Of a stretch of 64,000 nt of DNA, positions 9,694 through 23,018 are shown piece by piece (position 1 is the first letter of the stretch; the number at the start of each line of letters is the position of its first letter). The notes under the pieces were generated by a model. The model was not told the origin of the DNA. It ran no database searches and saw nothing but the letters and a program-made list of their open reading frames with translations. Made by a program: the position numbers and the translations under genes. The stretch is taken from contig OZ038388.1 of assembly GCA_964036045.1 (NCBI GenBank), forward strand, positions 505,501 through 569,500, written 5' to 3'. This stretch comes from Eutreptiella sp. 'Long Island Sound 2002'. Its lineage: Eukaryota; Euglenozoa; Euglenophyceae; Eutreptiales; Eutreptiaceae.

Positions 9694-12059
9694 TGAAGCC
9701 GGTTCGGACCCCCGTGGCCATCTTGGGGTCACTTGGGGTGTGTATCTATGTGCCGGCAAGCCGCCATTGGCTGATATCATACTCTCCCATCCACCTGATC
9801 TAACCCGATGTGATAGTGTGATAGATTTGGCCATTCCGGCTATGAGCGGCCATATTAAGTACCGAAACGCCGCCAGCGGAGATTTATATATCGGAATATC
9901 AGGAATCAACAGGGTTTTTTTATCATAATGTTTCCGTGATTTTTCAGCCTTCCGTTCTGATGGTCACTGTATCGGCGACTGTCAGTTGGCTCGCGATTTT
10001 GCGGTAACCGATTGGTTAACTGTTATTTCCAGATATTTTGGCGGAAACCCCGATGAAGGGTCAGATTTCATCAGTAAAGGGTTCGTTGCTTCCGCAATTT
10101 TCTAAATATGCACTCGGAGTTTTAATCTGAATTTTTCGCGTTGTTGAAATCGGATTTTCGACTTCGACATCGCCGCACTTGATTTGGTCTTCTTCGAGTG
10201 GTCATACTCCTTTCCGTATGCCCAAATCAGGTTTCCCTTATACTTGCCACCCATTTGACTTGGAGATATAAGGGAAACAAAAGTGATTCGTGGGACCACT
10301 TTGAAGGGCCATATCTACGCGCGAGTGTGAGGAAATAGAATAAGGAAGGTTGCCTTGCAAGCGCCTTGGTCTCAACTTAATTTAGGAAGCAACAAACGCC
10401 TTTAGTGTGTACAGATGCCGGGTATAGCAAGGGATAATGGTCAAGAGGGTAGAAAGTGATATATAACTCTTGGACCGTGCAACCGAATATTTTAATGCGA
10501 CTTTCGAGTGTACCGCATGAGTGTTGGGGTTGCATAGCAACTTTCCTTGGGTTCCTACGTATTTTTGACGTGAAGTTATGTCCATGGAGGGTCATGGCAT
10601 ATCATGGTGGGAGCCACTTTTGAGAGTATGTGTTATATGCATGGTATGTGCTTCGATATGCTCACGCCCATGTTATATATCTCCGTTTGTAGGAAGATAT
10701 ATGGAGTCATACGTGGCAAGGGCTTCGCCCATGTCCCAATGGTGAACTCCATAGCGCTAGACTAAGTCTACCGCTCATATAGTGCTTGTGGGAGGGCTTA
10801 CAGAGCGATCCACAAGCGCCAATATCAATTTTCCCATTTTCATGGTGCGTGTTGGGAGGAGGTTCGAAGGTGTCCCTATGCGTTCATTTGGGGATCCAAG
10901 TGGGGGGATTGTTTGCAAATGGTCCCAAGCAATTACGTTTTGAGTCATAGGTTGACACCATGGGTGAGCGAAGTTATATACTATTGTAATTATCTTGAAT
11001 TTCGCATTATTTGCATGTTTTTGATCTCATTTTATGCTCATATTTGTGTTTTATGTGCTCAACTGATCGGCTAACGGTAAAGTGCCTAGAGATCTGTGAA
11101 CTATGGTATGTTGCATATATGTTGGCATATGCTTCGGTGATGCGCCTCACCATATGCCGGATCACGTGGTCACTTTGGCTTGGCACACGAGGCCTCACAA
11201 AATGAGGTCTCAAACTCATGAGCTGACTTGTGAAGCATGTCATGTACATAACCGGAGGGGTTTCGGAGCCAATGATGGGATATTCTTGGGCATGGACCTT
11301 TGGTCTATATCACCCTTGTATACTACTTTCCGGTTTTACACATGCATGGAGCATTTGAATATTTGCCGTATGCATTTTTGAGTATATAATTGAATTTTGG
11401 GCATAATGGTGTGATTTGCCTGATTTTGCCATGTTGTGAGGTCATCATCATGGGGCAGTTCTCCAAGCCCATTCGACCCCAAGTCCAACCAAGGTAATGT
11501 CCGGGTAGGGCATGGTCCTGAGTGCCACTCTAGGCCATGACACGCCACCTCCCCTATTGGGCTAGGATATATAGGCTTGGGAGTGAACACATTTTTGGGG
11601 TTTGTGTAGTGACTTTTGACTCATGGCATTTAGCCATCTTATTGGACTGGGTTCAGGACATCATGTTGGTGAGTCAAGGGAAGGTCTTGAGTCCAGGGAA
11701 TGAGGAGTCTATGGCTGTGATTGTGTATGTTTCCATCTTTCCCCAACTTTGCTTTATTTGTGTTCATATGCCAATTTCAGGGCTTTCCTCTTTGGTGCAA
11801 TTCTTGTACATGCCCGCCACCGTGAGACGACCGGTGTGCTGAACGGAAGCCCGCAGCCCGTATTGGATTGTGAATTGGGCTATTGCTGTATTTGTGGGAT
11901 CTGGTTGCTGTTCAGGGTTGAAGGAGGATTTTATTTTCTATATTTTTGGGTTTTGGACCCTGGAATTTGAGGAATGCAATCGTTGATCCGGAGTAAATCA
12001 GCAGGGGTAACAGGCGGAAGGGGCACAGCGGGGGCCGGTCCTGGTAGGGACCTTCTTTA
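9694..12059 (+). repeat. 5' LTR of element A
   Basis: 2366 bp starting TGAAGCCGG. Relative to the 3' LTR it carries about 40 bp more near 11140-11180 and lacks a 19-bp duplication found near 21240. It contains no convincing gene. The 3' third (from about 11100) also matches the LTR remnant of element B at 38939-39980. Confidence 0.93.
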
Positions 12060-12071
12060 TGGTAGCAGAGG
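12060..12071 (+). promoter_or_regulatory. Primer-binding site of element A
   Basis: TGGTAGCAGAGG directly follows the 5' LTR. It resembles the initiator-Met tRNA PBS of many LTR elements (TGGTATCAGAGC). Almost the same site follows the LTRs of element B and of the outer gypsy element. Confidence 0.75.
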
Positions 12072-12279
12072 CGTACCTGCTGCCCCTACCTACCGCCGAC
12101 CCGGGGACTTGGGCCCTTATGAGCCCTGCCCAAGTACGCCCCGGGTGCTTACAGTGGACTCGGTGGAGACCACGCCGGAGATTGGAGCCATAGAAGAGCC
12201 GAGACGTTCAAGAGCATGGCGAACTGCGGAAGTTGAAGCCCGAAGAGAAGTACGACATTCGGGAAGAGGAGGACTTCAC

Positions 12280-13174
12280 ATGGAGGATCTGGTCCCCATG
12301 TGTGAGCGTCGCTGCCGAAAGACATGCAACCTCCGCTTCGCCGCGGAGGACTCTGAGGAGGCCTGTCATTCAGGCAGCAGTGGAGGACGGGCCCGGCGCT
12401 ACCGGAAGCGCGGGTCACCCAAGTCCGCGGCAAGGGACGCCGGGGCTATGGATACGGACCCTAGCCCGGTTAGGCTGTGGGAATCAGAGGGGCACTCCGA
12501 GGGCTATCGGACAGCCTATGAGCAACCTTCGGAGTTCGGAGGAGACGGCCAGACCGCCCACAAGGGCGAACACGGCCCCAGAACCCAGCCTGGAGCATGA
12601 CGCCGAGGCGTTGGAGAGGCACGCCAGAGCCAGGACGGCGCCTGTGGCCCGGCACACGGAGCCACCACGGGATAGCATGGGCAACACACCCATGGCGGAG
12701 GAGTCCGAGGCGCCGGGAACCGCGGAACGCGCCGGACCAGGTGGAAGGCACGCTGAGTGCCACTGCGAACACGTGTCCTTCATCATGGGCAAGTACCCAA
12801 AGATGGGGATGGGCGCCATCGTGCATCGTCTCGACCGCCTGGACAACGCGAAGGACGGTCTAGAGGAGGACGTCGCCGGGATCCTGGATGACCTGTCGTC
12901 CGCGGAGAAAGACATGGAGGAGCTGCGAGCGGATCAGGCCCGGTACCGGGAGAATCTGGAGCTGGCCCTGCAGAAGCAGCAGCAAGTGGTGGACAGCCTC
13001 CTCCACTTAGTGGAGGACATGTTGGGACGCCTGAAAAGGCTAGAGGAGCTACAGCTCCTCGCCTCGGGTCCGGAGCTCCCGGCAAAGCCGGCAGCGGCAG
13101 AGCTGGTGGAGCGGGTTAAGACCCTCAGGAGCGCCATGGATAAACCCATGGGCGGCCCTGCAGAGGCACCATAG
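12280..13174 (+). pseudogene. Element A Gag, N-terminal coiled-coil part
   Basis: Start chosen at ATG 12280 because the same start and N-terminus (MED, then MCERxCRK) occur in element B at 40159. Frame 12280 runs to about 12540, where a 1-nt loss relative to B moves coding into the next frame (RPPTRANTA onward). A coiled coil follows (HRLDRLDNAKDGL to LGRLKRLEEL, about 12820-13050), probably for Gag multimerisation. It ends at TAG 13172-13174 where B has a Tyr codon. Coding then continues in the same frame. Confidence 0.75.
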
Positions 13175-16100
13175 GCGCCTCCGCGTGTTGACCCGGGTGC
13201 GCTGCCGTTTGTTCCCATGTTCAGCGAATCCACAATGCTCGGGGAACACACGGCACCGGCTGGGTCCATGCGGGAAGGGCACGTAACCACGGACCCGAGG
13301 AGCCTGACGGTACAGATGTCCCACGCCGCCCAGGACCTACCGCCAACTACAACTACCCATGCAGTTTATGCGGAAGAGGAGATCCAGAGCCAGACCATGC
13401 AGGGGCGAACCATGGGAAGCGCTGACGGACATGGTCGAGGCCACCCAGGCGGAAATCTGTGGGCGAAAGACCCCACTACGGGAATATGGACAGCCGATGG
13501 AGCAAGTCCCTCCCGCATTCCAAACCCCATGGGTTCAGGCCCAACTGGACCGCACTCCATGGAGGAGAGGGATGTACGAAGAGTGTACTCACACCCCCCG
13601 GCCACAGGTGGTATCCGTCTCGGTGGAGTGGTGGCTGGCGACGTCGGAGACGCCATCAGGATTGACGACCTCAGGGGAATCAAAATCCCCTACTACGATG
13701 GCAACCCCTCCAATCTGGATGACTTCATCCTGGATTGGGAGGACTTCGCCGAGGAGGTCGTCGGCGAGATGCGGGGAGCGCCGCGGGACAAGTGGGTATG
13801 CTGGACATTCCCACACCGGCTGGCGCAGGACCTGAAGGAGGAGCTGCGGGATCAGATCCGGGAAGGACTGATCCGTACGGAGCAGGCCTGCCTCCAGTGG
13901 TTGGAGGATGAGGAGCGGGTGGACGCTCCGAACCAGAAGGTGGAGGACTTGTGGTCCATCCCGCTGCCGCTGGACCGCGGTGAGTTGCGGGTCCGGGAGT
14001 GGAACCGGTACCTGCGAAAGTACCGAAGATGCCCCAAGCTGATAGAGGACTGGAATGAGGCCAGCGAGATCCGCCACCTGCTGAAGGACGTCCTCCCCGG
14101 CAACTGGAAGAGGCGAGTGGAGGACGAGGAAAAGAAGAGAGCGAAGAAGCACGTGGCGGTGAGGATCATGGCGGCGGAGGATACCCATGCGGGTATCATG
14201 GAGTTCTTCAGGAGGAACCTGGGCGAGCCCAACCGGATGTTGGGACTGAAGAACGCCGTGTACGTGGAGGTATTTGGAGACCCCTTCGGGCAAAGGTTGC
14301 TGCGCCTCAACAACGTGGAGTGGAGGCGCGGGGAGCCGCTGAGGATGCAGGTCATCTTCGCCCGCATGAGCCTGGACGAGATCGTGAAGTACATCACGGT
14401 GGAGTTGAAGCTCAATGCGAAGAACGAGGCCCACGTGCAGGATCGACATGGTCATGGACAACGAGGCCACCGAGAAGACCGCCATCATCGGGAGATCCAG
14501 GAGGACACGGCCAACTCTGCGGAGGATGGTAGTGGAAGTGGCCAAGACTACTGGTCCCGGGAGGATCACGAGGAGGCCCATTTCTTCGCGTTTGTGGCGC
14601 ACAACGTGAGGAACCATGGGCAGGATCGGTCCAGATGGAGCCAGGTGGGACCCAAGAAGGGCAAAGAGCCAAGGAGGATCGGGAACCCACCGCTCTCGTT
14701 CCGGGAGTACAGGTCTCAGCACGACGGGTGCTGGGTCTGTTTTGACAAGGGAAACAACCATGCACACGACCACCGTCAGTGCAAGGTGCATGAGGGAGAC
14801 AAGAAGGCCTACTTCGCCGCCCACCCCGAGAAGAAGCCCAAGGAGCAGCGGATTTCCGATTGGAAGGCGAAGGGCGGAGACGGGGCAAAAGGCCAAGGTA
14901 AAGGCCAAGGAAAAGGCGGAGGAAGAGGCTACGGTGGTGGACCTGGCCAAGACCGACGAGTGAGGTCGATCGAGGAGGTTGCTGAGGACATGATGAGGAT
15001 GCTGGAGGAACTCAAAGCCCAGCAACGTGGTGGACAAAGTCCTGGCGGATCGCAGCCGGAAGGGGCTGCGGGAAGCCAAGTCCAGAGGAGCCCCCACGGG
15101 AGTGGGACCTCGGAGGTCTCTCCTCCGAAAATCAGTGGAATCCCAGAGAAAGCGAAGGCACATCGGGTGCCGAAGAAGGCCCCAGAAGAGCCAAAACCAC
15201 TGAGTTTCGCCACTCCCAACCCCTGGAGCGCCCTGCCAAGGGAAGTTTATGTGGGCAAGGGACGTGGTAAGAAGGAAGGAGCGTCCACGGAGAGCCCCGT
15301 GGACGGGCAAGACCAACCCAAGATCTACACCATCCGTGATCATACCCTCGAAGTCCTGATGCACCCGGACGTGCTAGAGTTGCATGCCGTGAGAGTCGTC
15401 CATACACCGCATGGTGACGAGCGGCAGTTGCACTTGAAGGTGCGTGTACGTTGCGGACAAGAGGAGTTGGTGGTGGATGTTCTGGTGGATACGGGTGCCC
15501 AGGTGAGCCTGGTCCGGAGAGGGTTGTTCAAGGAGGAATCCCTGCAGCCCAGCCGTAGACCGGTGCGCCTTAAGGTGGCCAATGGAGAGATTATGGGTGG
15601 TGGCACCCATGAGGCCCCTATCAGTATGGAATTCTGGGAACATGAGCGCTTGAATCGCCCTGATTTGGCGAAGAGAAGCACTCTATCCGGGAACATCTAT
15701 GTGGCCGACATTACAGATTGGGATATGATCATGGGGTATGACTTCATGGTGGCAAATGCCATTGGAGCCCTTCCCCATCGCGCAACGCTGGTCCGGGAGG
15801 ATGATGAATGCCTCACATGGCTGTCCACGGATTATGCATGCGGATCATCCCAATGGAATGCCGAGGAAGAGGATCGGATCGTCCGAGCGGTGCAAGCTGT
15901 GGGTGCCAAGTCCAAAGGAGACCGCGGAGTTCAGCTCACGGAGTATGGAATGGCGCCACAGGTGTATGACAGGATGATCCAGACGCTGGGAGCCGAAGCG
16001 CCCGAGACGGACGTCTTCGCTTCCGGAGATGCCCCACTTTTGCGGAAGTGTAGGAGGCATTGGCATCGAGGAGACTCAGCCTGGCATAGGCATGGGGGTT

Positions 16101-18286
16101 TGAAGGAGTGGGGGCCCATGTATTGGCATGGCTCCCTGGATAACACCAGACGTACGGTGGAGAAGATCGTCGCGGATAGGGCGAAGGGGATCCTGGTCAT
16201 AACCGGCATAGGATCCACCCCATGTCCGCTGGAGGGTCTCAAGTCGACGCTGGACTCCATCACCCTGAACGAGATGGCATTCGGGCCAGAGGAGAAGTTG
16301 TTCATCGACGCCAAGGGTGTATCAATGCGCTCCCCGGGTCAAGCGTGGGGTACCAAGGCTTTCCTGGTGGATGGGGCGCACGCCCAGCCCACAGGTTATG
16401 AAGCATTCATCCGTAGGGTGGAGGCGGTACCCATGAAGGTCATGTTTGAGCCCAAGGAGGGGACGGATCAGCCTATTGATGGCATTGACGTCCTGTCCCA
16501 CGCCGAGATCGACGACGTCATCAACTACATGCGGATCGGGATGCACGACCGTGTGGCAGCCAAGAAGAGGCGGGCCATGGTCACATCTCCGCATTGGTGG
16601 GATGACAAGATGTTGGTCACCGGCAAGTACGAGAAGGACGAGTTCGTGGCGAGGGTCATGGATCAGATCACGGACCAATACGATGGTCCGGTTGGGTCGG
16701 ACCCACCAACATCGCATTTTCCAAGAATGGGTGCCAATAGCGACAGTCACCAGCCCGAGGCCGCAAATTTCCGAAGATTATCAGTGGGGAGAGCTCCCCA
16801 CGACGATGAAGACGGCATATCGGACGAGGAGAAGCCGGAATCGTACGCAGAAGACGCCTATACCGCAGTGCGGTCGGTTGTATCTATACCGAAGCAAGCG
16901 GCTGAAGAGGCTCAGGAGAACCCGAAGGTCGCCGAGCTGAAGGAGAGACTGATCAATGCCTATCCGCGGTTATTCAGTGGCGTCGCCAACAAGAACCCTC
17001 CAGATCGTGGGAGGTTTGGTACAGCGAAGATCAAGCTAAAGCCGCACCCGAAGATCTATCGTCATCGGGAGTACCAACTTCAGGGCGATCGGGCCGAGGC
17101 CATGAAGAAACTGTTGGCCGAGTTCATTGAGCGGGGATGGATCGAACCCTCCGACAGTGAGTGGGCCAGCCCAGCCTTCATCGTGCCAAAGAAGGAGAAG
17201 GGCGAGTGGAGGTTGGTGGTGGATTACAGGGGTTTGAACGAGCAAACCGAGCTCGACTCGTACTCGCTTCCCCTGATCGACTCCATCCTCCAAAAACAAC
17301 AGAAAAAGCGGATCTTCACGGTGTTGGACCTGGAACACGGTTATCACCAGATGCCGCTACACCCGGACTCCAGGCCCTGCACAGCGATGTCGACGCTGCT
17401 GGGGCCCATGCAGTGGAAAGTGGTGCCTATGGGCGCCAAGAATGGCAACGCCGCTTTCCAGCGCATGATAGAGGACCTACTCGGTCCTGTCCGGGACTGT
17501 GCCGATCCCTTCGTGGATGACATCATCATCGGGTCCGGCACGGAGAACATGACTGAGGACGAGCTCATCGACGCGCATGAGAAGGATCTGCGCCGAGTGC
17601 TCAGCGAGTTGGACAAGCACAACATGGTGTGCAAGCCCACCAAAGCCTCACTCTTCGTGAAGGAAGTGGAGTTCGCGGGTCACGTGGTTGGTCACGGGCA
17701 ACGTCGTCCCATGCCTGGGAAGCTGGCGTCCCTGCACCACTGGGAGAAGCCCCAGACCATCAGCGAACTCCGGTCCTTCATGGGGTTCAGCAATTACTAT
17801 TCGGGCTATGTCCGGATGTATGCAGAACTCTCGGGGCCGCTGCACAAGATGCTGCAGGTGGGCAAGTTCGATGGCCGGAAGGGGAGCAAGAAGAAGCTTG
17901 CCTGGACCCCTGAGGCTGAGGATGCGTTCAACCGCCTAAAGGAACGACTCCTTGGGCAGTTGGGGCTGTTCCTGGTGGACCCAGACAAGGGATTCGTGCT
18001 ACGGACAGACGCCTCGGACTATGCCGTGGGGGCAGTCCTCGAGCAAGTCCGGGACGACGGGACTCATGTTCCCGTGGCCTTTTGGAGCCGGATCCTGGCC
18101 GAGGGCCAACGCCGCACCTGGACCGCGAGGGAGAAGGAGACGTACGCCATTGTTTGTGCGCTCAGGAAGTGGTCGGGCCACATCGGATTGCAACTGGTGG
18201 TGGTTTGTACGGACCATCAGTCCTTGCAGAGCTGGCACAAGGAGCACGTCGACACCCCCTCAGGACCGGCGGCAAGGCGAGCCTGA
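13175..18286 (+). pseudogene. Element A Gag core, protease, RT and RNase H
   Basis: Open from 13175 to TGA 18284-18286. The order is: Gag core (about 13660-14440); a zinc-knuckle variant with CWVC and downstream His/Cys (about 14730-14785); a Gly/Lys-rich tail; aspartic protease with VDTGA (Asp codon at 15488); and a middle domain with DVFASGDAP (about 15955-16210) that resembles a degenerate Dam-type methyltransferase. RT follows (about 17040-17800) with LDLEHGYHQM and catalytic FVDD near 17512, then RNase H with RTDASDYAVG, REKETYA and CTDHQSL. The terminal TGA replaces the CGA seen in element B, so it is a single decay mutation. Gag and Pol share one frame, as in single-ORF chromoviruses. 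Confidence 0.9.
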
Positions 18287-20152
18287 TGGCATGAGACGTT
18301 CGCCAAGTTCGACCTCAGCGTCGTGTATGTCCCGGGGAAGGACAACACTGTGGCAGATTGCCTCAGTCGAAGGGCCTACCCCGCGGGCAAGGCGTGGATG
18401 GATATATCCAGCCATGGGGACGCCGAGGAGACCGAGGAGGCCAAGCGCATCATCGAGATGGAGAAGGCCATGGAGCAAGAAGGGGTCAAGTGCTTTGTGG
18501 TGATGGCAAAAAGTACGGACCTGGCCAAGTTCCGGGGCGCCGGCGTCCAAGCTATTCGAGAGGAAACCCTCGAGCAATGGATGGTGGCCTCTGTAGAGCT
18601 AGTCAGGTCGGTGCTCACAGAGGACGGGTCGGATGACTATGCGGCATCCGCGCACTGGAGCAAGTACTGGAACGCCGTGAGCGCCCCGTCGGACGACGAA
18701 TGGCCGGAGGGCTTGACCGAGGATGGGGACAAGTTGTTCCTCAAGGACAAGCTGCTGGTGCCAGAGAACCGAGTGGAGGAGCTCATTGACCATTGGCATA
18801 ACGCCCGGCTCATGCACCCTGGCCGAGACAAGATGCAGCAGGACCTGGAGTGGCGTTTCAAGTTCCCTCCGGGGTACTACGCCATCCTGGATAGGTACTG
18901 CAGCGACTGTGCCGTGTGTCGGGCCACGAAGAGCCCCAACCACTCCACGGCTGGCAACCTGGTGTACACGGCTATACCGGAAGCCCCTATGCGGTCTGTG
19001 GCCATGGATGTATTCGCCATGCCTGAGGTCACCGTGGACGGAGAGACCTACGACTGTGTCATCCTGGCGGTCGACAGGCACAGCGGGTATATCGTGGGTG
19101 TTCCTGGCAAGAAGTCCAAGAAGAAGGACAAGAAAGACAAGCATGGAGTGGGGCTGCAGGCCAAGACCGTCGCTAATGCCATGATCAGGCATTGGCTGAC
19201 GATTTTTGATGTCCCGGCTGTCATCTGCAGCGATCGGGGCAGTCGGTTTGTGGGGACGTGGTTCAAGACGATGTGCAAGCAAATGGGTATTCGGCACGCC
19301 AAGACCTTGGCGTACCACGACCGGTCGAATGGCCGAGCTGAGGTGGCCGGGCGGCAGATGTTCGAGAAGTTCCGCCAGCTGCACATCGACGAACCGGGCT
19401 GGAATTGGTATAATTCGCTATGGAGAGTACTCCAAGCGTATCACGACCTTCCGGGACCCACTGGACTATCGCCCCATCGCATCCTGTTCCTACGGGATCG
19501 AGTGTCACGCACTCTCCCGTGGTTGAACCATGGCAAAGTGGCCCGGGATGCGAATGCTATGATGGCTGAGGCGGACGACACGGCGGCCAAGGTGTGCAAG
19601 GCTCTTCAGGACGAGCATGACAAGAGGGCCAAGTACTTCAAGCAGGGAAAGGTCCAGAAGTATGCTCTCCAAGACACCGTGTGGGTGGAGCGGCACCACA
19701 AGGATGTCCTGTCCAGGCATCGGCAGGCGTCTTGGTATATGCCGGGGGTGATCGTGCGGAAGGTCGGGCAGGACGTGTACGCGGTTCGTGTGGGGGATAA
19801 CAAGATCCTGGACCGCGACCATACCCAGCTTCGTCCCCGAGCACCAGACCCCAGCGGACGTCCCGTCACCTTCGAGTTCCCGGCCGGCGATGTGGACTCG
19901 GACGACGAGGGTGAGGACGACGACTTCACCGCCGAGAGGATCCTGGCGGACAAGCCGGACCCGGGGACGCCGTGGGGGAGGCTTTTTAAAGTCCGTTGGA
20001 AGGGATTCGCCGCGTCCAGGGATTCGTGGGAGCCTCCGAGCAGTTTTGTGCCGAGGTACACAACGGTCTGGATGGACTACCTGAAGAAAAAGAATATTTC
20101 TTTGGATGTCAAGGACGTGTTGGTCCATTTGGTGGCTGCAGTAGCACCGTAA
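18287..20152 (+). pseudogene. Element A RNase H end, integrase and chromodomain
   Basis: Same frame as the preceding segment. It starts WHETFAKFDL and reaches DNTVADCLSR (last RNase H Asp). The integrase has an HHCC domain (HWHNARLMH, then CSDCAVC near 18897-18920) and a DDE core: VAMDVFAMPE, VICSDRGSRF and GRAEVAGR. A C-terminal chromodomain lies at about 19940-20085 (ERILADK, then FKVRWKGF, then SWEPPSSF), preceded by an acidic stretch. It ends at TAA 20150-20152. The domain order is that of chromoviruses. A start downstream of the TGA is unlikely to be used, since this is the tail of a polyprotein. Confidence 0.9.
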
Positions 20153-20529
20153 TGGATTCCCCTTGGCATTTTTGTTTGTTTCTGTGCTTGGGAGACGGGT
20201 GAGGGCGTTTATCAGGGGATTTTTCGGCCTTCATTGGCCATCTACCCCCTTCACTCGATCTCCACATATATATTTCATTGTGGTATACTTATTTAGGTCG
20301 ACTGACGACGTTTCTCTATCTTTGATCCCCTTGGTCCATGTTGTAGATCAAGAGGAGACCGGATATGGCGTAGGGCACCGATTATCAGTGTCCTCACCCC
20401 TCCATTGGGGCATGGGGGACGCCTACGACGTGTGTGGGGCCTCCATGTGTCCTTGGGACATGGGGGGGGGGGTTTGGAGCCCATTGGGGTCCTCCCGTCC
20501 TCTCTTCAATGACTTCCGGACAACGCTCT
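20153..20529 (+). other. 3' untranslated region of element A
   Basis: 377 bp between the Pol stop and the PPT. I see no gene or repeat in it. Confidence 0.6.
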
Positions 20530-20540
20530 GAGAAGGGGGG
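20530..20540 (+). promoter_or_regulatory. Polypurine tract of element A
   Basis: GAGAAGGGGGG lies immediately before the 3' LTR start TGAAGC. Confidence 0.88.
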
Positions 20541-22888
20541 TGAAGCTGGTGGGGACCCCCGTGGCCATCTTTGGGTCACTTGGGGTGTGTATCTATGTGC
20601 CGGCAAGCTGCCATTGGCTGATATCATACTCTCCCATCCACCTGATCCAACCCAATGTGATAGTGTGATAGATTTGGCCATTCCGGCTATGAGCGGCCAT
20701 ATTAAGTACTGAAACGCCGCCAGCGGAGATTTATATATCGGAATATCAGGAATCAACAGGGTTTTTTTATCATAATGTTTCCGTGATTTTTCAGCCTTCC
20801 GTTCTGATGGTCACTGTATCGGCGACTGTCAGTTGGCTCGCGATTTTGCGGTAACCGATTGGTTAACTGTTATTTCCAGATATTTTGGCGGAAACCCCGA
20901 TGAAGGGTCAGATTTCATCAGTAAATGGTTCGTTGCTTCCGCAATTTTCTAAATATGCACTCGAAATTTTAATCTGAATTTTTCGCGTTGTTGAAATCGG
21001 ATTTTCGACTTCGACATCGCCGCACTTGATTTGGTCTGCTCCGAGTGGTCATACTCCTTTCCGTATGCCCAAATCAGGTTTCCCTTATACTTGCCACCCA
21101 TTTGACTTGGAGATATAAGGGAAACATAAGTGAATCGTGGGACCACTTTGAAGGGCCATATCTACGCGCGAGTGTGAGGAAAGAGAATAAGAAAGGTTGC
21201 GTTGCAAGCGCCTTGGTCTCAACTTAATTTAGAAAGCAACAAATTAATTTAGGAAGCGTCAAACGCCTTTGGTGTGTACACATGCCCGGTATAGCAAGGG
21301 ATAATGGTCAAGAGGGTAGAAAGTGATATAAAACTCTTGGACCGTGCAACCGAATATTTTAATGCGACTTTCGAGTGTACCGCATGAGTGTTGGGGTTGC
21401 ATAGCAACTTTCCTTGGGTTCCTACGTATTTCTGACGTGAAGTTATGTCCATGGAGGGTCATGGCATATCATGGTGGGAGCCACTTTTGAGGGTATGTGT
21501 TATATGCATGGTATGTGCTTCGATATGCTCACGCCCATGTTATATATCTCCGTTTGTAGGAAGATATATGGAGTCATACGTGGCAAGGGCTTCGCCCATG
21601 TCCGAATGGTGAACTCCATAGCGCTAGACTAAGTCTACCGCTCATATAGTGCTTGTGGGAGGGCTTACGGAGCGACCCACAAGCGCCAATATCAATTTTC
21701 CCATCTTCATGGTGCGTGTTGGGAGGAGGTTCGAAGGTGTCCCTATGCGTCCATATGGGGATCCAAGTGGGGGGATTGTTTGCAAATGGTTCGAAGCAAT
21801 TGTGTTTTGAGTCATAGGTTGACACCATGGGTGAGCGAAGTTATATACTATTGTAATTATCTTGAATTTGGCATTATTTGCATGTTTTTGATCTCATTTC
21901 ATGCTCATTTTTGTGTTTTATGTGCTCAACTGGTCGGCTAACGGTAAAGTGCCTAGAGATCTGTGAACTATGGTATGTTGCTTATATGTTGGCATATGCT
22001 TCGGTGTTGCACCTCACCAGGCCTCACAACATTAGGTCTCAAACTCATGAGCTGACTTGTGAAGCATGTCATGTACATAACTGGAGGGGTTTCGGAGCCA
22101 ATGATGGGACATTCTTGGGCATCGACCTTTGGTCTATATCACCCTTGTATACTACTTTCCGGTTTGACACATGCATGGAGCATTTGAATATTTGCCGTAT
22201 GCATTTTTGAGTATATAATTGAATTTTGGGCATAATGGTGTGATTTGCCTGATTTTGCCATGTTGTGAGGTCATCATCATGGGGCAGTTCTCCAAGCCCA
22301 TTCGGCTCCAAGTCCAACCAAGGTTATGTCAGGGTAGGGCATGGTCCTGAGTGCCACTCTAGGCCATGACACGCCACCTCCCCTATTGGGCTAGGATATA
22401 TAGGCTTGGGAGTGAACACATTTTTGGGGTTTGTGTAGTGACTTTTGACTCATGGCATTTAGCCATCTAATTGGACTGGGTTCAGGACATCATGTTGGTG
22501 AGTCAAGGGAAGGTCTTGAGTCCAGGGAATGAGGAGTTTCTGGCTGTGATTGTGTACGTTTCCATCTTTCCCCAACTTTGCTTTATTTGTGTTCATATGC
22601 CAATTTCAGGGCTTTCCTCTTTGGTGCAATTCTTGTACATGCCCGCCACCGTGAGACGACCGGTGTGCTGAACGGAAGCCCGCAGCCCGTATTGGATTGT
22701 GAATTGGGCTATTGCTGTATTTGTGGGATCTGGTTGCTGTTCAGGGTTGAGGGAAGATTTTATTTTCTATATTTTTGGATTTTGGACCCTGGAATTTGAA
22801 GAATGCAATCGTTGATCCGGAGTAAATCAGCAGGGGTAACAGGCCGAAGGGGCACAGCGGGGGCCGGTCCTGGTAGGGACCTTCATTA
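20541..22888 (+). repeat. 3' LTR of element A
   Basis: 2348 bp matching 9694-12059. It ends CTTCATTA, followed by the target duplication CAAC at 22889-22892. Confidence 0.93.
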
Positions 22889-23018
22889 CAACGTCAAACC
22901 CCAGGTACTGCATGGTCTCCTGCATGAACTCACACTTCTCCAGCTTGAGTCGTGTGTGGTTCTCCTGGCAGACCGCAAAGAACTCACGCAAGAGGATTAG
23001 GTGATCCTCCTGGGTATT
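22889..23018 (-). pseudogene. Gypsy RT fragment between two insertions
   Basis: About 43 codons reading TQEDHLILLREFF to MQYLGFDV, the RT segment that normally follows the IDD active site. It joins 9693 after removal of element A, and 23269 after removal of the 250-bp insertion. Confidence 0.88.

Larger units (their letters stand above)
9694..22888 (+). mobile_element. Ty3/gypsy chromovirus, element A (nested inside the gypsy RT gene)
   Basis: Flanked by CAAC at 9690-9693 and 22889-22892. The LTRs are 9694-12059 and 20541-22888, both starting TGAAGC and ending TTA, about 97% alike apart from small indels. PBS lies at 12060 and PPT at 20530-20540. One long coding region (12280-20152) encodes Gag, protease, a middle domain, RT, RNase H, integrase and chromodomain. 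One frameshift and two stop codons break it. Excision restores the usual RT motif of the outer element, which proves the nesting. Confidence 0.94.

Noticed and set aside
11974-12279. Upstream extension of element A Gag from an ATG at 11974
   Set aside because: It would start inside the LTR and cross the PBS. The start at 12280 is shared with element B.
13589-15364. Minus-strand 591-codon open frame
   Set aside because: Antisense of the element A Gag-protease region, no motif, and not kept open in element B.
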